Below, one piece after another: positions 1 to 8,804 of a stretch of 64,000 nucleotides of DNA. Under the pieces are notes generated by a model. That model saw only the letters and a list, made by a program, of their open reading frames with translations, had not been told where the DNA came from and did not search any database. The first letter of the stretch is position 1. The number at the start of each line of letters is the position of its first letter. A program made the translations under genes and the position numbers. This stretch comes from SM1-50 sp964467345. Its GTDB lineage: Archaea; Thermoplasmatota; E2; DHVEG-1. The DNA lies in assembly GCA_964467345.1 (NCBI GenBank), contig CAYXPY010000007.1:1-64000 (forward strand), read 5' to 3'.

Positions 1-93
1 TTAGATGTTTGCTCTTTCTTGGTTTTCTTGCGGGAAAACCAGAATCGTAAACCTAAAATACTAAAAGAACATGCTCTTCTTGAAAGTGATTGT

Positions 94-261
94 ATGGCCC
101 AAGAGAAAAAAGGAGAAGGATTTCACTCCGGAGCCGGTTTGATCCGGTACTTCGATGCAGAGGAAAAAACCGCAGTTAAGATCCCACCATGGTTTGTGGT
201 GTTTGCCTGCATCGCAACAGCGGTCATCGTGATCGCTATCCAACTATGGAAACCCCTTTAA
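94..261 (+). CDS. secG: Preprotein translocase subunit SecG (Sec61 beta homologue)
   Basis: A 55-residue tail-anchored protein. It has a soluble N-terminal stretch with a Gly-rich segment followed by LIRYFDAEE, then a single membrane helix (about residues 32-52, starting PPWFVVFACIA) and a very short C-terminus. This is the layout of the archaeal Sec61 beta subunit, which packs against the SecYE channel in the cytoplasmic membrane. The open frame extends upstream to about position 19, but the residues before the MAQEKK start do not look like the family, so the ATG at 94 is chosen. It ends 7 bp from the 3' end of the convergent alaS. Recognised by length, topology and motif rather than by a search. 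Confidence 0.88.
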   Translation: MAQEKKGEGFHSGAGLIRYFDAEEKTAVKIPPWFVVFACIATAVIVIAIQLWKPL

Positions 262-268
262 AAATAAT

Positions 269-3001
269 TTATCCTTTTTTTATTTTCTTTATCGTCTGTT
301 CCTTTGCTATTGCGAGAGCGTCCTGTATCTTGTCTTTGTTTGGCCCGCCACATTGGGTCAGCTTTGGTCTGCCACCGCCACTCCCCCCAAGTATTTTCCC
401 TAGTTCTGATGCGAGGGGGCGAAGGTCGATGTCGACGTCCTCGGAAGCAGCAGAGACAAGTTTTTTCCCATCATGGATATGAACAATGTAACCTGGTTTT
501 TTAATGATCGTCCCTGCGATCGTGATTGCATCTGAATCACTGATCCCGGTGATTATATGAAGGGTCGTTCCAGGGATATGGACGGCATCGCGAAGTAATC
601 GTTCAATGATATCGGAGGAAACCAGCTTTTTTTGTTTCTGGGAGTTCTTCCATTCATTAAAGATGTAATCGCATGCTTCGACCAGATTAGCGGTTGTTGT
701 TTTTTGAATGGATGATGCCTCTTTTACAAAACGTTGCAAGGTTTTTTCAAGCTGATCCGGGGAAACGGAAAAGATCTTCCCTGCCTCCCGTAACTGTTCA
801 GCTTTGTTTTCATGAGAGGAGATGGTAACCAGGGGGGAGAGCACCTGTATGATGCGTTGATACAGCTCAGTTTCCTGTTGCTGGTAGGCATCCGCCATTT
901 TCCCGGCAGCAAAGGTGATACGGTTGACTCCATCTGCGATCCTTTCAGTTTTTAGGATGCGGACTTTTTCGATTTCTTTTATGTTGTTGAGGTGTGTCCC
1001 ACCGCATGCTTCCACGTCGATGCCAGGGATGTTGAGCACGCGAATGAGGTTCCCAGGTGGTACTCCTCCTTGATAGAGGCGGAATCCATGTTGCCGTTCT
1101 GCGTCATTCCTCTGCATTATTTTTTTCTCAACAGGGACTGCTTGTTTGATGAACTCGTTTGCAACAAGTTCAATTTGTTGTATCTCATCCTCAGCGATTG
1201 GTTTGTAATGAGCAAAATCAAAGCGAGCCTCAGTTAGCCCAAGCTGAGAGCCTGCTTGCCAGATATGCTCCCCGAACAGTTTCCGAAGCGCACCGTTGAC
1301 GACATGGGTACCGGTGTGATGTTTCATAAGCGTGTAGCGATGGTCCCAGTCGATTTTCCCATGCACCTGCATACCAGTATCAGCAGGGAATTCTACGACA
1401 TGGATGATTGAATTGCCTGCCTTTTCGACATGCAGAACAGGGATTTGTTTGTTGTGTATGAGCAGGAATCCTTTGTCAGCGGGTTGTCCACCGCCCTCAG
1501 GGTAGAACGCGGTCTTATCAAGGATGACCTCCGTACCCCGTGAGGTGGTCTGCTTCCAAAGCACGGTCGCATCAAATTCCTTTGTATAATGATCGTCGTA
1601 GTATAGGGGACGTGTGCTGGGGAGGTCTGTTCGGTTGTCCTCGGTTTCTTCCTCGATTTTTTCATGTGAGTGTAACTCAGCTATCATGGAATCAAAATTT
1701 GGGGGAATGGAGACGGTTATGTGTTCTTTCTGTGCGATGTTTTGGACGACATCAGGGGGCATCCCATGAGTGTCGTACAACATGATTAAAGCTGCTGGGT
1801 CAATGGTTTGCTTTTCTTTCAGGATTCTTTTAATCAACCCCTCTCCTTTGGAGAGCGTATCGGAGAACCGTTTTGTCTCAATGTCGAGAATCTCGCCTAC
1901 CTGGTCTTTTCTTTTGTTAAGCGAAGGAAACTCCTTTTTAAGATATTCTAACTGTTGTTCCACCAGTTGTCGTAGGCTGAACGGAAGCTGTAATTTTTCG
2001 ATGAATCGTAATGATCGTCTGATGATTAATCGTGCGAGGTACCCTGCTTTGACATTCGAAGGGACGATCCCATCACCGAGCATGAACGAGAGGCATTTGG
2101 TGTGGTCCGCGAGAGCATAAATACTAAGGGCATCTGAGGTGTCTTTTAGTTCCTCATGCAGGAAGGCAAGCATTTTTGGAAACGCTGTTTCGTAGACGGT
2201 TGGTGTCCCGGTGGTGAACCAGGCGATCCGTTCCAGTCCATACCCGGTATCAACGATATTGAGAGGATTTGGTGAATATCGTTTTCCTTCAAGGGTGGTT
2301 GCTCCCTGTTCGTCTTCTTTCATGTTCATGAACACGAGGGTGGCTATCTCCAGGCCTCCGGCGAGGACCTCGACGCAGGGTCCTGCGTTTCCCCCACCGA
2401 TCCAGAGTTGTTCTTTGTAGTTGATCGCTTCCCGGGGGATGCCGATTTTCTTGCTGAAGAATTCATCACAGTAAGCGACGGTTTCTTCTTTCCAGTAGAT
2501 TTCGTCTGTATTCTTGTTAAAGGCATGATGGCCCATCATCTCAAATGTCGTCAGATGTCGACCGCTTCGACCTACTTCCTCCAGGTCGTTGAGCCGTATG
2601 CAAGGCTGGGAGATGACCAGGGGGTTGGCTGGTGGTGGGACGACCCCGGATGTCACATGGGGTTGGAAATCAGCGATTGATGCTATAGTAAGGTAAATAT
2701 CGGAACGCCATCGAGCGATGACAGGACAGCGTTGTCCGGTCTCTGGGTACTGGAGCCGCGAATGGTGATGTGATTCAAAAAAAGAAAGGAATCCTTCACG
2801 TACCTCTGCTAAGCTCAGTGGTTTTTTTGCAAGGGAATTTCCGATGAAGTTGAATTTCACGCAGGGTTGATCTCCACAGAATTCTGTCGTAGGGTCAAGG
2901 GTCCAGAAATAATCCCCGCATGCCTTGCATTTCTTCCGAAGATATCCATTGGCGTGAAAGAATTCTAAGTCGTATTCCTTCTGCATGGTTGTCTCAGCCA
3001 T
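269..3001 (-). CDS. alaS: Alanyl-tRNA synthetase, archaeal type
   Basis: About 910 residues. It charges tRNA-Ala and clears Ser/Gly misacylation. The N-terminus (MAETTMQKEYDLEFF) is followed by the Cys pair CKACG characteristic of archaeal AlaRS, then the class II catalytic domain. The editing domain has HHTGTH (His562/His566) with CGGTH (Cys666/His670) completing the zinc site. The C-terminal DHHA1 region ends in a GGSGGGRP motif. The frame is open 37 residues further upstream, but those residues are unlike the family. A TTTAAA box (3033-3038, minus strand) sits about 25 bp before an expected transcription start near 3010, which favours the start at 3001 with almost no leader. A start at 2986 (MQKEYD) is also possible. 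Confidence 0.96.
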   Translation of the reverse strand: MAETTMQKEYDLEFFHANGYLRKKCKACGDYFWTLDPTTEFCGDQPCVKFNFIGNSLAKKPLSLAEVREGFLSFFESHHHSRLQYPETGQRCPVIARWRSDIYLTIASIADFQPHVTSGVVPPPANPLVISQPCIRLNDLEEVGRSGRHLTTFEMMGHHAFNKNTDEIYWKEETVAYCDEFFSKKIGIPREAINYKEQLWIGGGNAGPCVEVLAGGLEIATLVFMNMKEDEQGATTLEGKRYSPNPLNIVDTGYGLERIAWFTTGTPTVYETAFPKMLAFLHEELKDTSDALSIYALADHTKCLSFMLGDGIVPSNVKAGYLARLIIRRSLRFIEKLQLPFSLRQLVEQQLEYLKKEFPSLNKRKDQVGEILDIETKRFSDTLSKGEGLIKRILKEKQTIDPAALIMLYDTHGMPPDVVQNIAQKEHITVSIPPNFDSMIAELHSHEKIEEETEDNRTDLPSTRPLYYDDHYTKEFDATVLWKQTTSRGTEVILDKTAFYPEGGGQPADKGFLLIHNKQIPVLHVEKAGNSIIHVVEFPADTGMQVHGKIDWDHRYTLMKHHTGTHVVNGALRKLFGEHIWQAGSQLGLTEARFDFAHYKPIAEDEIQQIELVANEFIKQAVPVEKKIMQRNDAERQHGFRLYQGGVPPGNLIRVLNIPGIDVEACGGTHLNNIKEIEKVRILKTERIADGVNRITFAAGKMADAYQQQETELYQRIIQVLSPLVTISSHENKAEQLREAGKIFSVSPDQLEKTLQRFVKEASSIQKTTTANLVEACDYIFNEWKNSQKQKKLVSSDIIERLLRDAVHIPGTTLHIITGISDSDAITIAGTIIKKPGYIVHIHDGKKLVSAASEDVDIDLRPLASELGKILGGSGGGRPKLTQCGGPNKDKIQDALAIAKEQTIKKIKKG

Positions 3002-3134
3002 AGGTCTTAACCGGTCTGGAATAGACAATAGGTTTAAAGTTTTATCTTTACAATATGCCATATTTTTTGATATTTCAATCAATGAGACGATATGTTTATA
3101 AGGAGATATCACTTAGATTATCCTAAGGGGTACT
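3002..3134. promoter_or_regulatory. Divergent promoter region between alaS and the FG-GAP protein gene
   Basis: On the minus strand, a TTTAAA box at 3033-3038 serves alaS. On the plus strand, TTTATA at about 3095-3100 serves the gene at 3135, with an AAGGGG ribosome-binding site at 3125-3130. Spacing from each TATA-like box to its start codon fits short-leader archaeal transcripts. Confidence 0.5.
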
Positions 3135-4373
3135 ATGAAGAAACTATTTCCAAAAATAATACTAGTCTTAATTTTTTTAATCAGCAGTATGGGGATAACC
3201 AGTGCATTGGATTACAACATTAATGGACAGACGAATCAAACAACGGAAACCATGAGTAACGGCTATGGTCTGCAATGGATGATGGAGTATGGTAACAACC
3301 CTCGCACTGATGCACGGTATCAAGGGCCTCAACCAATCGGTGATTGTGATAACGATGGGAAGAACGAGCTGCTCATCAGCGGAAGGGATTGTAACATCCG
3401 TGTTATGAAATGGGATGAATCTGAGCAGACGTACAAACAGGTTCGATCACTGCGCCCGCCATTCTACCCGTTCGTTCAATGTGACGCCGGTGGTATGGCC
3501 ATTGGTGATGTGACCAATGACGGAAAAAACGAGATAGCCGCCACCTGGTACACCACGGTGTATCGGTATTTCGCCTTCAAATACTGGATCATCGGTGTGA
3601 ATCCCTATATCTTTTTGAACAACGGCGGGAGTGCCGACTGTCTTATCGGTGATTGTGACAATGATGGGAAGAACGAGCTTATCCTCAGCGGTGGACCTGG
3701 ATGGCAGGGAAATAGTCCTGTCGCTGAGATTACCGTATTCCGATGGAACGGTCTGTTCCTTAGGAAAGTAGCAGAATGGAAGGACCCTGACGTTGATGGG
3801 TACTGCTACATGCCTGGTCTTGGTGATGTTGATGATGATGGGGAAAACGAACTTGTCTGTGCATACGCAAACAAGGTTGTCGTGCTGAATTGGGATTCTG
3901 AGAAAAAGGTTTTTGTCCCTCTTGAGATACTAAAAACATATCCTGGGACGGACTCGCCGTTCGGCATCGTCTGTAAGGATTGTGATAACGACGGAAAGGC
4001 GGAGATCCTCTTAAGTTATTATGACCCCCGCATCCGGATCTTCAAATGGAATGGTACCGGGTATGAGACGCAGTTTGATATCTCATGGCCTACCGGTGAC
4101 CCAGTCATCGAAGGCATTGATGTTGGTGATACCGATGATGATGGACTTAATGAGGTCTGTGCAGGAGCAGGTGTGACCCATATCTTACAGTGGAATGGGA
4201 CGACGTATGTGGAAGAAGCTGTTCTTCCTACCTTCGGCTGGATGGCTGTCGTCTGCATCGGTGATTGTGATAACGACGGAAAGAACGAGATCAACGCAGG
4301 TAACGTCGAGGTCAACATAGAGGGTGGTGAGCAATTCACCGAATGGGTCTTTAAATACGGCTGGGAAAGCTAA
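3135..4373 (+). CDS. Secreted seven-repeat FG-GAP/VCBS beta-propeller protein
   Basis: 412 residues with a Sec signal peptide (MKKLFPK followed by a hydrophobic stretch, cut near SALDYN). The mature protein is built from seven copies of a G/K-D-x-D/T-N/D-DG-x-N/A-E motif: GDCDNDGKNE, GDVTNDGKNE, GDCDNDGKNE, GDVDDDGENE, KDCDNDGKAE, GDTDDDGLNE and GDCDNDGKNE. Each is followed by a Trp/Phe-rich blade. DxDxDG loops of this kind bind calcium in FG-GAP/VCBS propellers, so a seven-bladed extracellular propeller is the likely fold. The partner or ligand is unknown. Unlike the other surface proteins here, it has no shared C-terminal tag and simply ends after the last blade. An AAGGGG ribosome-binding site precedes the ATG. 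Confidence 0.85.
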   Translation: MKKLFPKIILVLIFLISSMGITSALDYNINGQTNQTTETMSNGYGLQWMMEYGNNPRTDARYQGPQPIGDCDNDGKNELLISGRDCNIRVMKWDESEQTYKQVRSLRPPFYPFVQCDAGGMAIGDVTNDGKNEIAATWYTTVYRYFAFKYWIIGVNPYIFLNNGGSADCLIGDCDNDGKNELILSGGPGWQGNSPVAEITVFRWNGLFLRKVAEWKDPDVDGYCYMPGLGDVDDDGENELVCAYANKVVVLNWDSEKKVFVPLEILKTYPGTDSPFGIVCKDCDNDGKAEILLSYYDPRIRIFKWNGTGYETQFDISWPTGDPVIEGIDVGDTDDDGLNEVCAGAGVTHILQWNGTTYVEEAVLPTFGWMAVVCIGDCDNDGKNEINAGNVEVNIEGGEQFTEWVFKYGWES

Positions 4374-4378
4374 ATCAG

Positions 4379-4402
4379 AGTTTTTTTTTCTTTCTTTTTT
4401 TT
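4379..4402 (+). terminator. Oligo-T terminator after the FG-GAP gene
   Basis: A nearly uninterrupted T tract begins a few bases after the stop codon at 4373. Archaeal RNA polymerase terminates at such U-rich stretches without needing a hairpin. Confidence 0.55.
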
Positions 4403-4439
4403 CTGATGTTTTTTCTTCAATAGAAACATATTAATAGAT

Positions 4440-4460
4440 TGTCGATATATATTATCGACA
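4440..4460. promoter_or_regulatory. Perfect palindrome overlapping the TATA box of the HTH regulator
   Basis: TGTCGATA (4440-4447), a 5-bp spacer TATAT, then TATCGACA (4453-4460) form a perfect 8-bp inverted repeat. The TATA-like element lies within it. The downstream gene encodes an HTH protein of the Cro/cI class, which typically binds such dyads as a dimer. An autoregulatory operator is therefore likely. This is inference from position and symmetry. Confidence 0.6.
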
Positions 4461-4482
4461 TTCATAGATGGTCTTGAGAAAT

Positions 4483-5184
4483 ATGGGCGTCAAAGAAGTA
4501 TTAGCAGAGAAGATAGCAGGAGAAATCACCCTCAGCCCAAAACCTGGAGAAACCCTGCGTAAATGGCGTACTACCTTTAACATCGCCCAGGCTGAACTTG
4601 CAAGCTACCTGGGACTTGCACAAAGCGTGATTAGTGATTACGAGTCAGGGAGACGCAAATCTCCTGGGATACATTCCGTAAAAAAAATAATCAACGCGTT
4701 CCTGGAAATCGATGAAAAGAAACACGCTAGCTCCATCATCCAGCAGTATCAGTTCATGGTCAAAAACCAACACGGCATCATCGACATTATGGAGTATCCC
4801 TTCGCAATCCCCATGGAAAAACTCATCAAAGAAATCCAAGGCAGAGTCGTCACATCCCCAAACATCAGCATCGATCGCACCATAAAAGGGTTCACCCTTA
4901 TCGATGGCGTCGAGACCATCAAGACACTGACTGCGACGAATTATCCGAACCTGTATGGATGGAGCACGGAACGGGCATTGATTTTTACAAAGATACAGTT
5001 CGGTCGAAGTCCGATGATCGCGATACGCATCCACCCTGTCAAACCCTCTCTTGTGGTATACCATCAACCTGGTGGGGTTGACCCTCTAGCAGTACAGCTT
5101 GCAGAACGAGAGAACATGCCCCTCGTGATTACGGAGATGCCCTTGGAAGACCTACGGAAAAAACTTCTCGGCTTGGGGAAGTGA
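4483..5184 (+). CDS. Archaeal HTH transcriptional regulator (COG1709-like)
   Basis: About 233 residues from MGVKEVLAEK. A Cro/cI-type helix-turn-helix spans roughly residues 25-80 (AELASYLGLAQSVISDYESG is the recognition unit). A C-terminal domain of about 130 residues, specific to this archaeal family, contains GWSTERALIFTK and HQPGGVDPLA. The frame also allows a start at 4468. The TATA element inside the palindrome at 4440-4460 would put transcription start near 4475, which favours 4483 as a leaderless start. The next gene begins at the stop codon, so the two are probably co-transcribed and autoregulated through the palindrome. The regulon is unknown. Confidence 0.82.
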   Translation: MGVKEVLAEKIAGEITLSPKPGETLRKWRTTFNIAQAELASYLGLAQSVISDYESGRRKSPGIHSVKKIINAFLEIDEKKHASSIIQQYQFMVKNQHGIIDIMEYPFAIPMEKLIKEIQGRVVTSPNISIDRTIKGFTLIDGVETIKTLTATNYPNLYGWSTERALIFTKIQFGRSPMIAIRIHPVKPSLVVYHQPGGVDPLAVQLAERENMPLVITEMPLEDLRKKLLGLGK

Positions 5185-5189
5185 GACCA

Positions 5190-5363
5190 ATGACTGATGT
5201 GGCAGGCCTGTGCTCCATCTGCGGGCGACCAGGCCAAATGTATACCTGTCAGCTCTGCGGCAGACTGGTCTGTGAACGATGCTACAGTCACCGTCATTGT
5301 ATCTGCTCTGAATGCGGCTTTCAAAAGAAACGGTCGGATTCCCCAACGTTTCCGATGGAGTAA
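5190..5363 (+). CDS. Small multi-Cys zinc-finger protein
   Basis: 57 residues starting MTDVAGL. It has four CxxC pairs (CSIC, CQLC, CERC, CSEC) plus an HRHC segment, enough ligands for two interleaved zinc sites, like a B-box or treble-clef arrangement. A GTG at 5181 would overlap the stop of the upstream regulator gene. The ATG at 5190, with a GGGGAAGTGAG purine run just before it, is preferred. The tight linkage to the HTH regulator suggests a shared role, such as a protein or nucleic-acid adaptor. I do not recognise a named family. Confidence 0.7.
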   Translation: MTDVAGLCSICGRPGQMYTCQLCGRLVCERCYSHRHCICSECGFQKKRSDSPTFPME

Positions 5364-5437
5364 CATTGTATTTTTTCGAAAGGATTACTAGAAAATATCT
5401 CAGAATTTTTTGTTTTTAAGTCAGTAAAACAATAGTA

Positions 5438-5460
5438 TTAAAAAAAAAAAAGAGAAAAGA
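5438..5460 (-). terminator. Oligo-U terminator after the C25 peptidase gene
   Basis: An A-rich tract on the plus strand is a U-rich tract on the minus-strand transcript. It starts a few bases past the stop codon at 5468. Confidence 0.5.
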
Positions 5461-5467
5461 AGGGGGG

Positions 5468-8373
5468 TTAGAACCCCATGAGGTGTCGTAGGATGGGAAA
5501 GGCGCGTGGGAACAGGTCTAAGAGATGCTGTAAAAACGCACTGAAGCTGAACCGATAGTCCATCGGCATCACGACAGACAGTGTACCCCAGTCGCTTTCA
5601 GCACCCATGCTGTCCCTTGCCTTTGCCTTAACGGTATAGGTTCCCTCTGCATCCCAGGTATGGGTCAGATGTATCAGGTTACCTGAGATGTAGGGCCCAA
5701 CCCAGTCCGTTGTCGTATTATCTCCCCAGTCGACATAATAGTATACATTATGGGCATCGAGATCTTCTGAGACAAAGTTAAACAGGTAGGGTTTCCCTGG
5801 TTTTCCTTCTGCTGGACCGGTGATCTCCGGAATACTTGGTGGGTTGTTATCCGTGATGGTGACGACTAATGCATCTGACCAGCTGCTTGCGGCGCCCCAG
5901 ACATCACGGGCTTTTACCTTGACACTGTAGGTGCCCAGCACATCCCAGGTATGTGTTCCCACACCGGTTGCTCCTGAGGTATATGGTCCAAGCCATCCGC
6001 TGGTGCTGCCATCGCCCCAGTCAAACAAGTAGAAGATCTGATCATTGTTCGGATCGGAGGAACTGCTGGTATAGGCGTAGTCCACATGCCAGATCCCAAG
6101 GCTCTGTCCCACTGGTTTTGTTGGTTTTACCGGCGGGTCACTGGGTGATGGTGATTTTAACTGCTGTGCAGGATCACCAAAGTAGGTGCATCCCTGGATG
6201 ACTGCNNNNNNNNNNNNNNNNNNNNNNNNNNNNNNNNNNNNNNNNNNNNNNNNNNNNNNNNNNNNNNNNNNNNNNNNNNNNNNNNNNNNNNNNNNNNNNN
6301 NNNNNGTGATTTTAACTGCTGTGCAGGATCACCAAAGTAGGTGCATCCCTGGATGACTGCGCGATAACTCCCGGGCGCGGAGTTCCATGTCCAGTTTACG
6401 GCTGGTGCCATCTTATCCTTGGACCACATGTGTCCTTTACCGAACTCCCAGTTTGCATAGCTCTGTGAGTTGTTCTCCATGTCGAAGAAATAATCCCAGA
6501 AAAGCTTCATCTGCATGGCGCTTGACGAATTCGTGCTTGTGAAGGACCCCCATCCGTAACAGGTGTTATAGACGACTCCGAACGCAAGCTCGGTATCTGA
6601 ATGGAACAGCATCGAGTGAAGGACACCATCGTCTGCATCATCAAAGTCACCGCAGTGGCACCCGAAATCAGTAAGGAAGAACGGTCGCGTGTTGTGATAG
6701 TTCGCCTCCCACTCAGTCGCATACACATCAAGGGACATGCTGGGGTCCGCATGAGCAACTCCACTAACAACGGTGACCAAATCATTGTTGATAGCAGTTT
6801 TAAATTTCCCTACCGCATCCCCACCTTCCCAGCCGGGGTTCGGGTTTTCGGATGTGTATTTTATTGAAAGGTTGAATTGGTTACCTGGGTTGACCGCGTT
6901 CCAGGTCTCAAAACCGAATTGGAAGCCCATCCAGGTCGGATAGACACCATGTTCATCAGGGTCTGGACCAAGCCAGTTGTCTGTTCCTTTTATCGCACCG
7001 TAATCAATGAAATCATCTCCTTGAGCCTGCCAACCAAGAGTACCCGTCATAAACGCGGCGTTGTCCAGGTAATCATAATCAGCGCTCTGATCGTAGTAGA
7101 AGCTCTTAGTCATCCAGTTGGAGACATCCTGCGGTGTATCACAGGTGAGACGTCCAAGGAAGAGTTCTGAGTATACATCGAACCCAAGGTCTCCTTCTTC
7201 ACCCCAGTAGGTGTCTGAATCAGCATTGAAGGTTTTATCAAGGTTACTCCAGTAGATATCGGCATCGATATCGGTCTCATAACTGGAATCCATATCTCGT
7301 GCGGGGATATAGTTGGTTTCTCCGTCACCACCAATGAGCACGTAGCTTGTCCCCCAATCTTCGTAAGCGTCTTTTAAGAACTCCCGGATGCGGGCTTGGC
7401 TGTCGTTGAACAACGCCACAGGATTGTAATAATCAACACACGCAAGGATATCCTGCCTGGTGACAAGCGTGCAGCTTAATCCAGTAGCAGCATGATGATC
7501 CATGAGGCTTTCCCAATTATAGGGTATGGAGCTGGTGGTATCCCAATAATCCAGACCATTCTGGGTCGTGGTGATGATGACATAATCGTAACTGTCTGCA
7601 GGGTCGCAGAGCCCACCAGGGTATTCAAAGGTTGGTGCGCCAAGGTAGGTAGCTGTTACATCAGGGTTACAGACAAGGGCTTCCACCCAGGCAGCATCTT
7701 GGGGGTTGTTGCGGAAGAATGTGTTTGGTTCCGTGTCTGGTTTGAGGTTGATGGTAAGGGTTAGTTCAGGTGAATAAAAGAGCTGCCCGGTGCTTGGGAT
7801 GAATCGTGCAGGTGAAAAGGAGACATCGAAAATCGCATATCCGTGGGAATATCCGATGTTATAGGATCCATGGTTTGACGCTGGATAGAGTTCATTAGTA
7901 AGATATAGTTCTTCGTTGACAAGGAACTCCTGAGGGACGTCCATGCCAATGGGTACTTCATTTTGGTAGGGGAACACCGGGTGTTCTGTTAAATCAATGT
8001 CTTGTACATCGACGGAAACAAGGGCGCCAGTGACATCAACACTGTCAACGGTGGTACCGTAGGGTAACAGGAGCTGGACGAATTTTACCGGCAGTGTCGG
8101 ATCACCTGCCTGTTTTCCTAAATCAAGGCATCCTGCCATATGTATTTTCGAATATGCGACATTATCATACGTCATCATAGATGTGGTTGGTTCTTGAAAT
8201 GTGAACCGGTAACTAAGGGCGTCATCTGAGAATTGGACCAGACTCAGAGAATCTTTTTTAACGGTTATTGCTGTTGCGGTAGTTACTGCAGTCATCACAA
8301 AAAGAATGCAGAGGACTACTGATACCTGCCTTTTCCATTTCGTTATGGATTTTTTACTATTCGGTAGCTTCAT
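5468..8373 (-). CDS. Secreted C25 (gingipain-like) cysteine peptidase with two PKD domains, interrupted by an assembly gap
   Basis: The gene is split by 100 Ns at 6206-6305, but exactly 55 bp flanking the Ns are duplicated. Collapsing one copy plus the Ns (155 bp) joins the halves in frame to give 916 residues. The order is: Sec signal peptide (1 to about 36), propeptide-like region (about 45-245), C25 catalytic domain (about 255-690), PKD 1 (about 700-790), PKD 2 (about 795-885) and a 30-residue hydrophobic tail ending FPRAFPILRHLMGF. The family's GHG motif is replaced by SGVAHA (His541), and the nucleophile region reads DFGCHCGDF (Cys572 or Cys574). The join matches the paralogue at 10998-13703 through GDPAQxLKSP. 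Likely role: extracellular proteolysis. A GGAGGT ribosome-binding site precedes the ATG. Confidence 0.88.
6151..6205. repeat. 55-bp direct repeat, left of the N gap
   Basis: Identical over all 55 bases to 6306-6360 on the other side of the N run. Best explained as the overlapping end of two contigs that were scaffolded rather than merged. Confidence 0.95.
6206..6305. other. Assembly gap of exactly 100 N
   Basis: Exactly 100 Ns, the conventional length for a gap of unknown size. Because both contig ends carry the same 55 bp, the real gap length is probably minus 55, and no sequence is missing. Confidence 0.97.
6306..6360. repeat. 55-bp direct repeat, right of the N gap
   Basis: Exact copy of 6151-6205. 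It encodes the GDPAQQLKS segment of the peptidase. Keeping only one copy restores a single reading frame. Confidence 0.95.
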
Positions 8374-8804
8374 TTTAGTATACCTCCAATGAAAAATAAT
8401 GCTGCTGGTATTATTAAAACTTGTGATTAAAAATCAGAGAGAATTTATATTATCAAAACGAAATTTTCTTATTTATATGAGACTGTTGTTGTCCGTACAA
8501 CGATGATAAGAGCGATATTGTGCAATTCATCGTTTCAATACTCATTTCTCAGCTTTTTTTCATATAGCCTTTCTCTTTGCTGTTTCGAAGATATTGAAAT
8601 GAACGTATGGACGTAACAGCGCACTATAGAAAGCAATACACTCTTCGATGTCCTTTATAGATTCATCATAACATATTTTAGATTTTTTTATACATTTTTT
8701 ATGTATATTTTTTAGAAATATGTTATTAATCTCAGTAACCAAGCGTGTCTCAAACAGCAATATATTTATATAGAGATTCCAATTAAGTATATAGGGGAAT
8801 TAAT
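8374..8804. promoter_or_regulatory. Divergent intergenic region between a C25 peptidase and the thioredoxin-fold protein
   Basis: About 430 bp, strongly AT-rich. On the minus strand, a GGAGGTA ribosome-binding site lies just ahead of the peptidase ATG. On the plus strand, ATTTATATA at about 8764-8772 and GGGGAAT at about 8794-8800 precede the ATG at 8805. The middle part holds only a weak TTG-initiated frame (8560-8760, minus) that I do not accept as a gene. Confidence 0.5.

Noticed and set aside
5469..5569. PGF-CTERM/archaeosortase signal on the PKD proteins
   Set aside because: No PGF motif, no typical membrane helix and no terminal basic residues; a different signal is proposed.
5468..6112. 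Separate PKD protein gene downstream of the N gap
   Set aside because: Its start is a GTG in the middle of a linker that matches the paralogue, and collapsing the 55-bp duplication joins it in frame to the peptidase.
8560..8760. 66-codon minus-strand frame in the divergent promoter region
   Set aside because: TTG start directly on the TATA region of the neighbouring gene, no ribosome-binding site, low-complexity Lys/Ile sequence.
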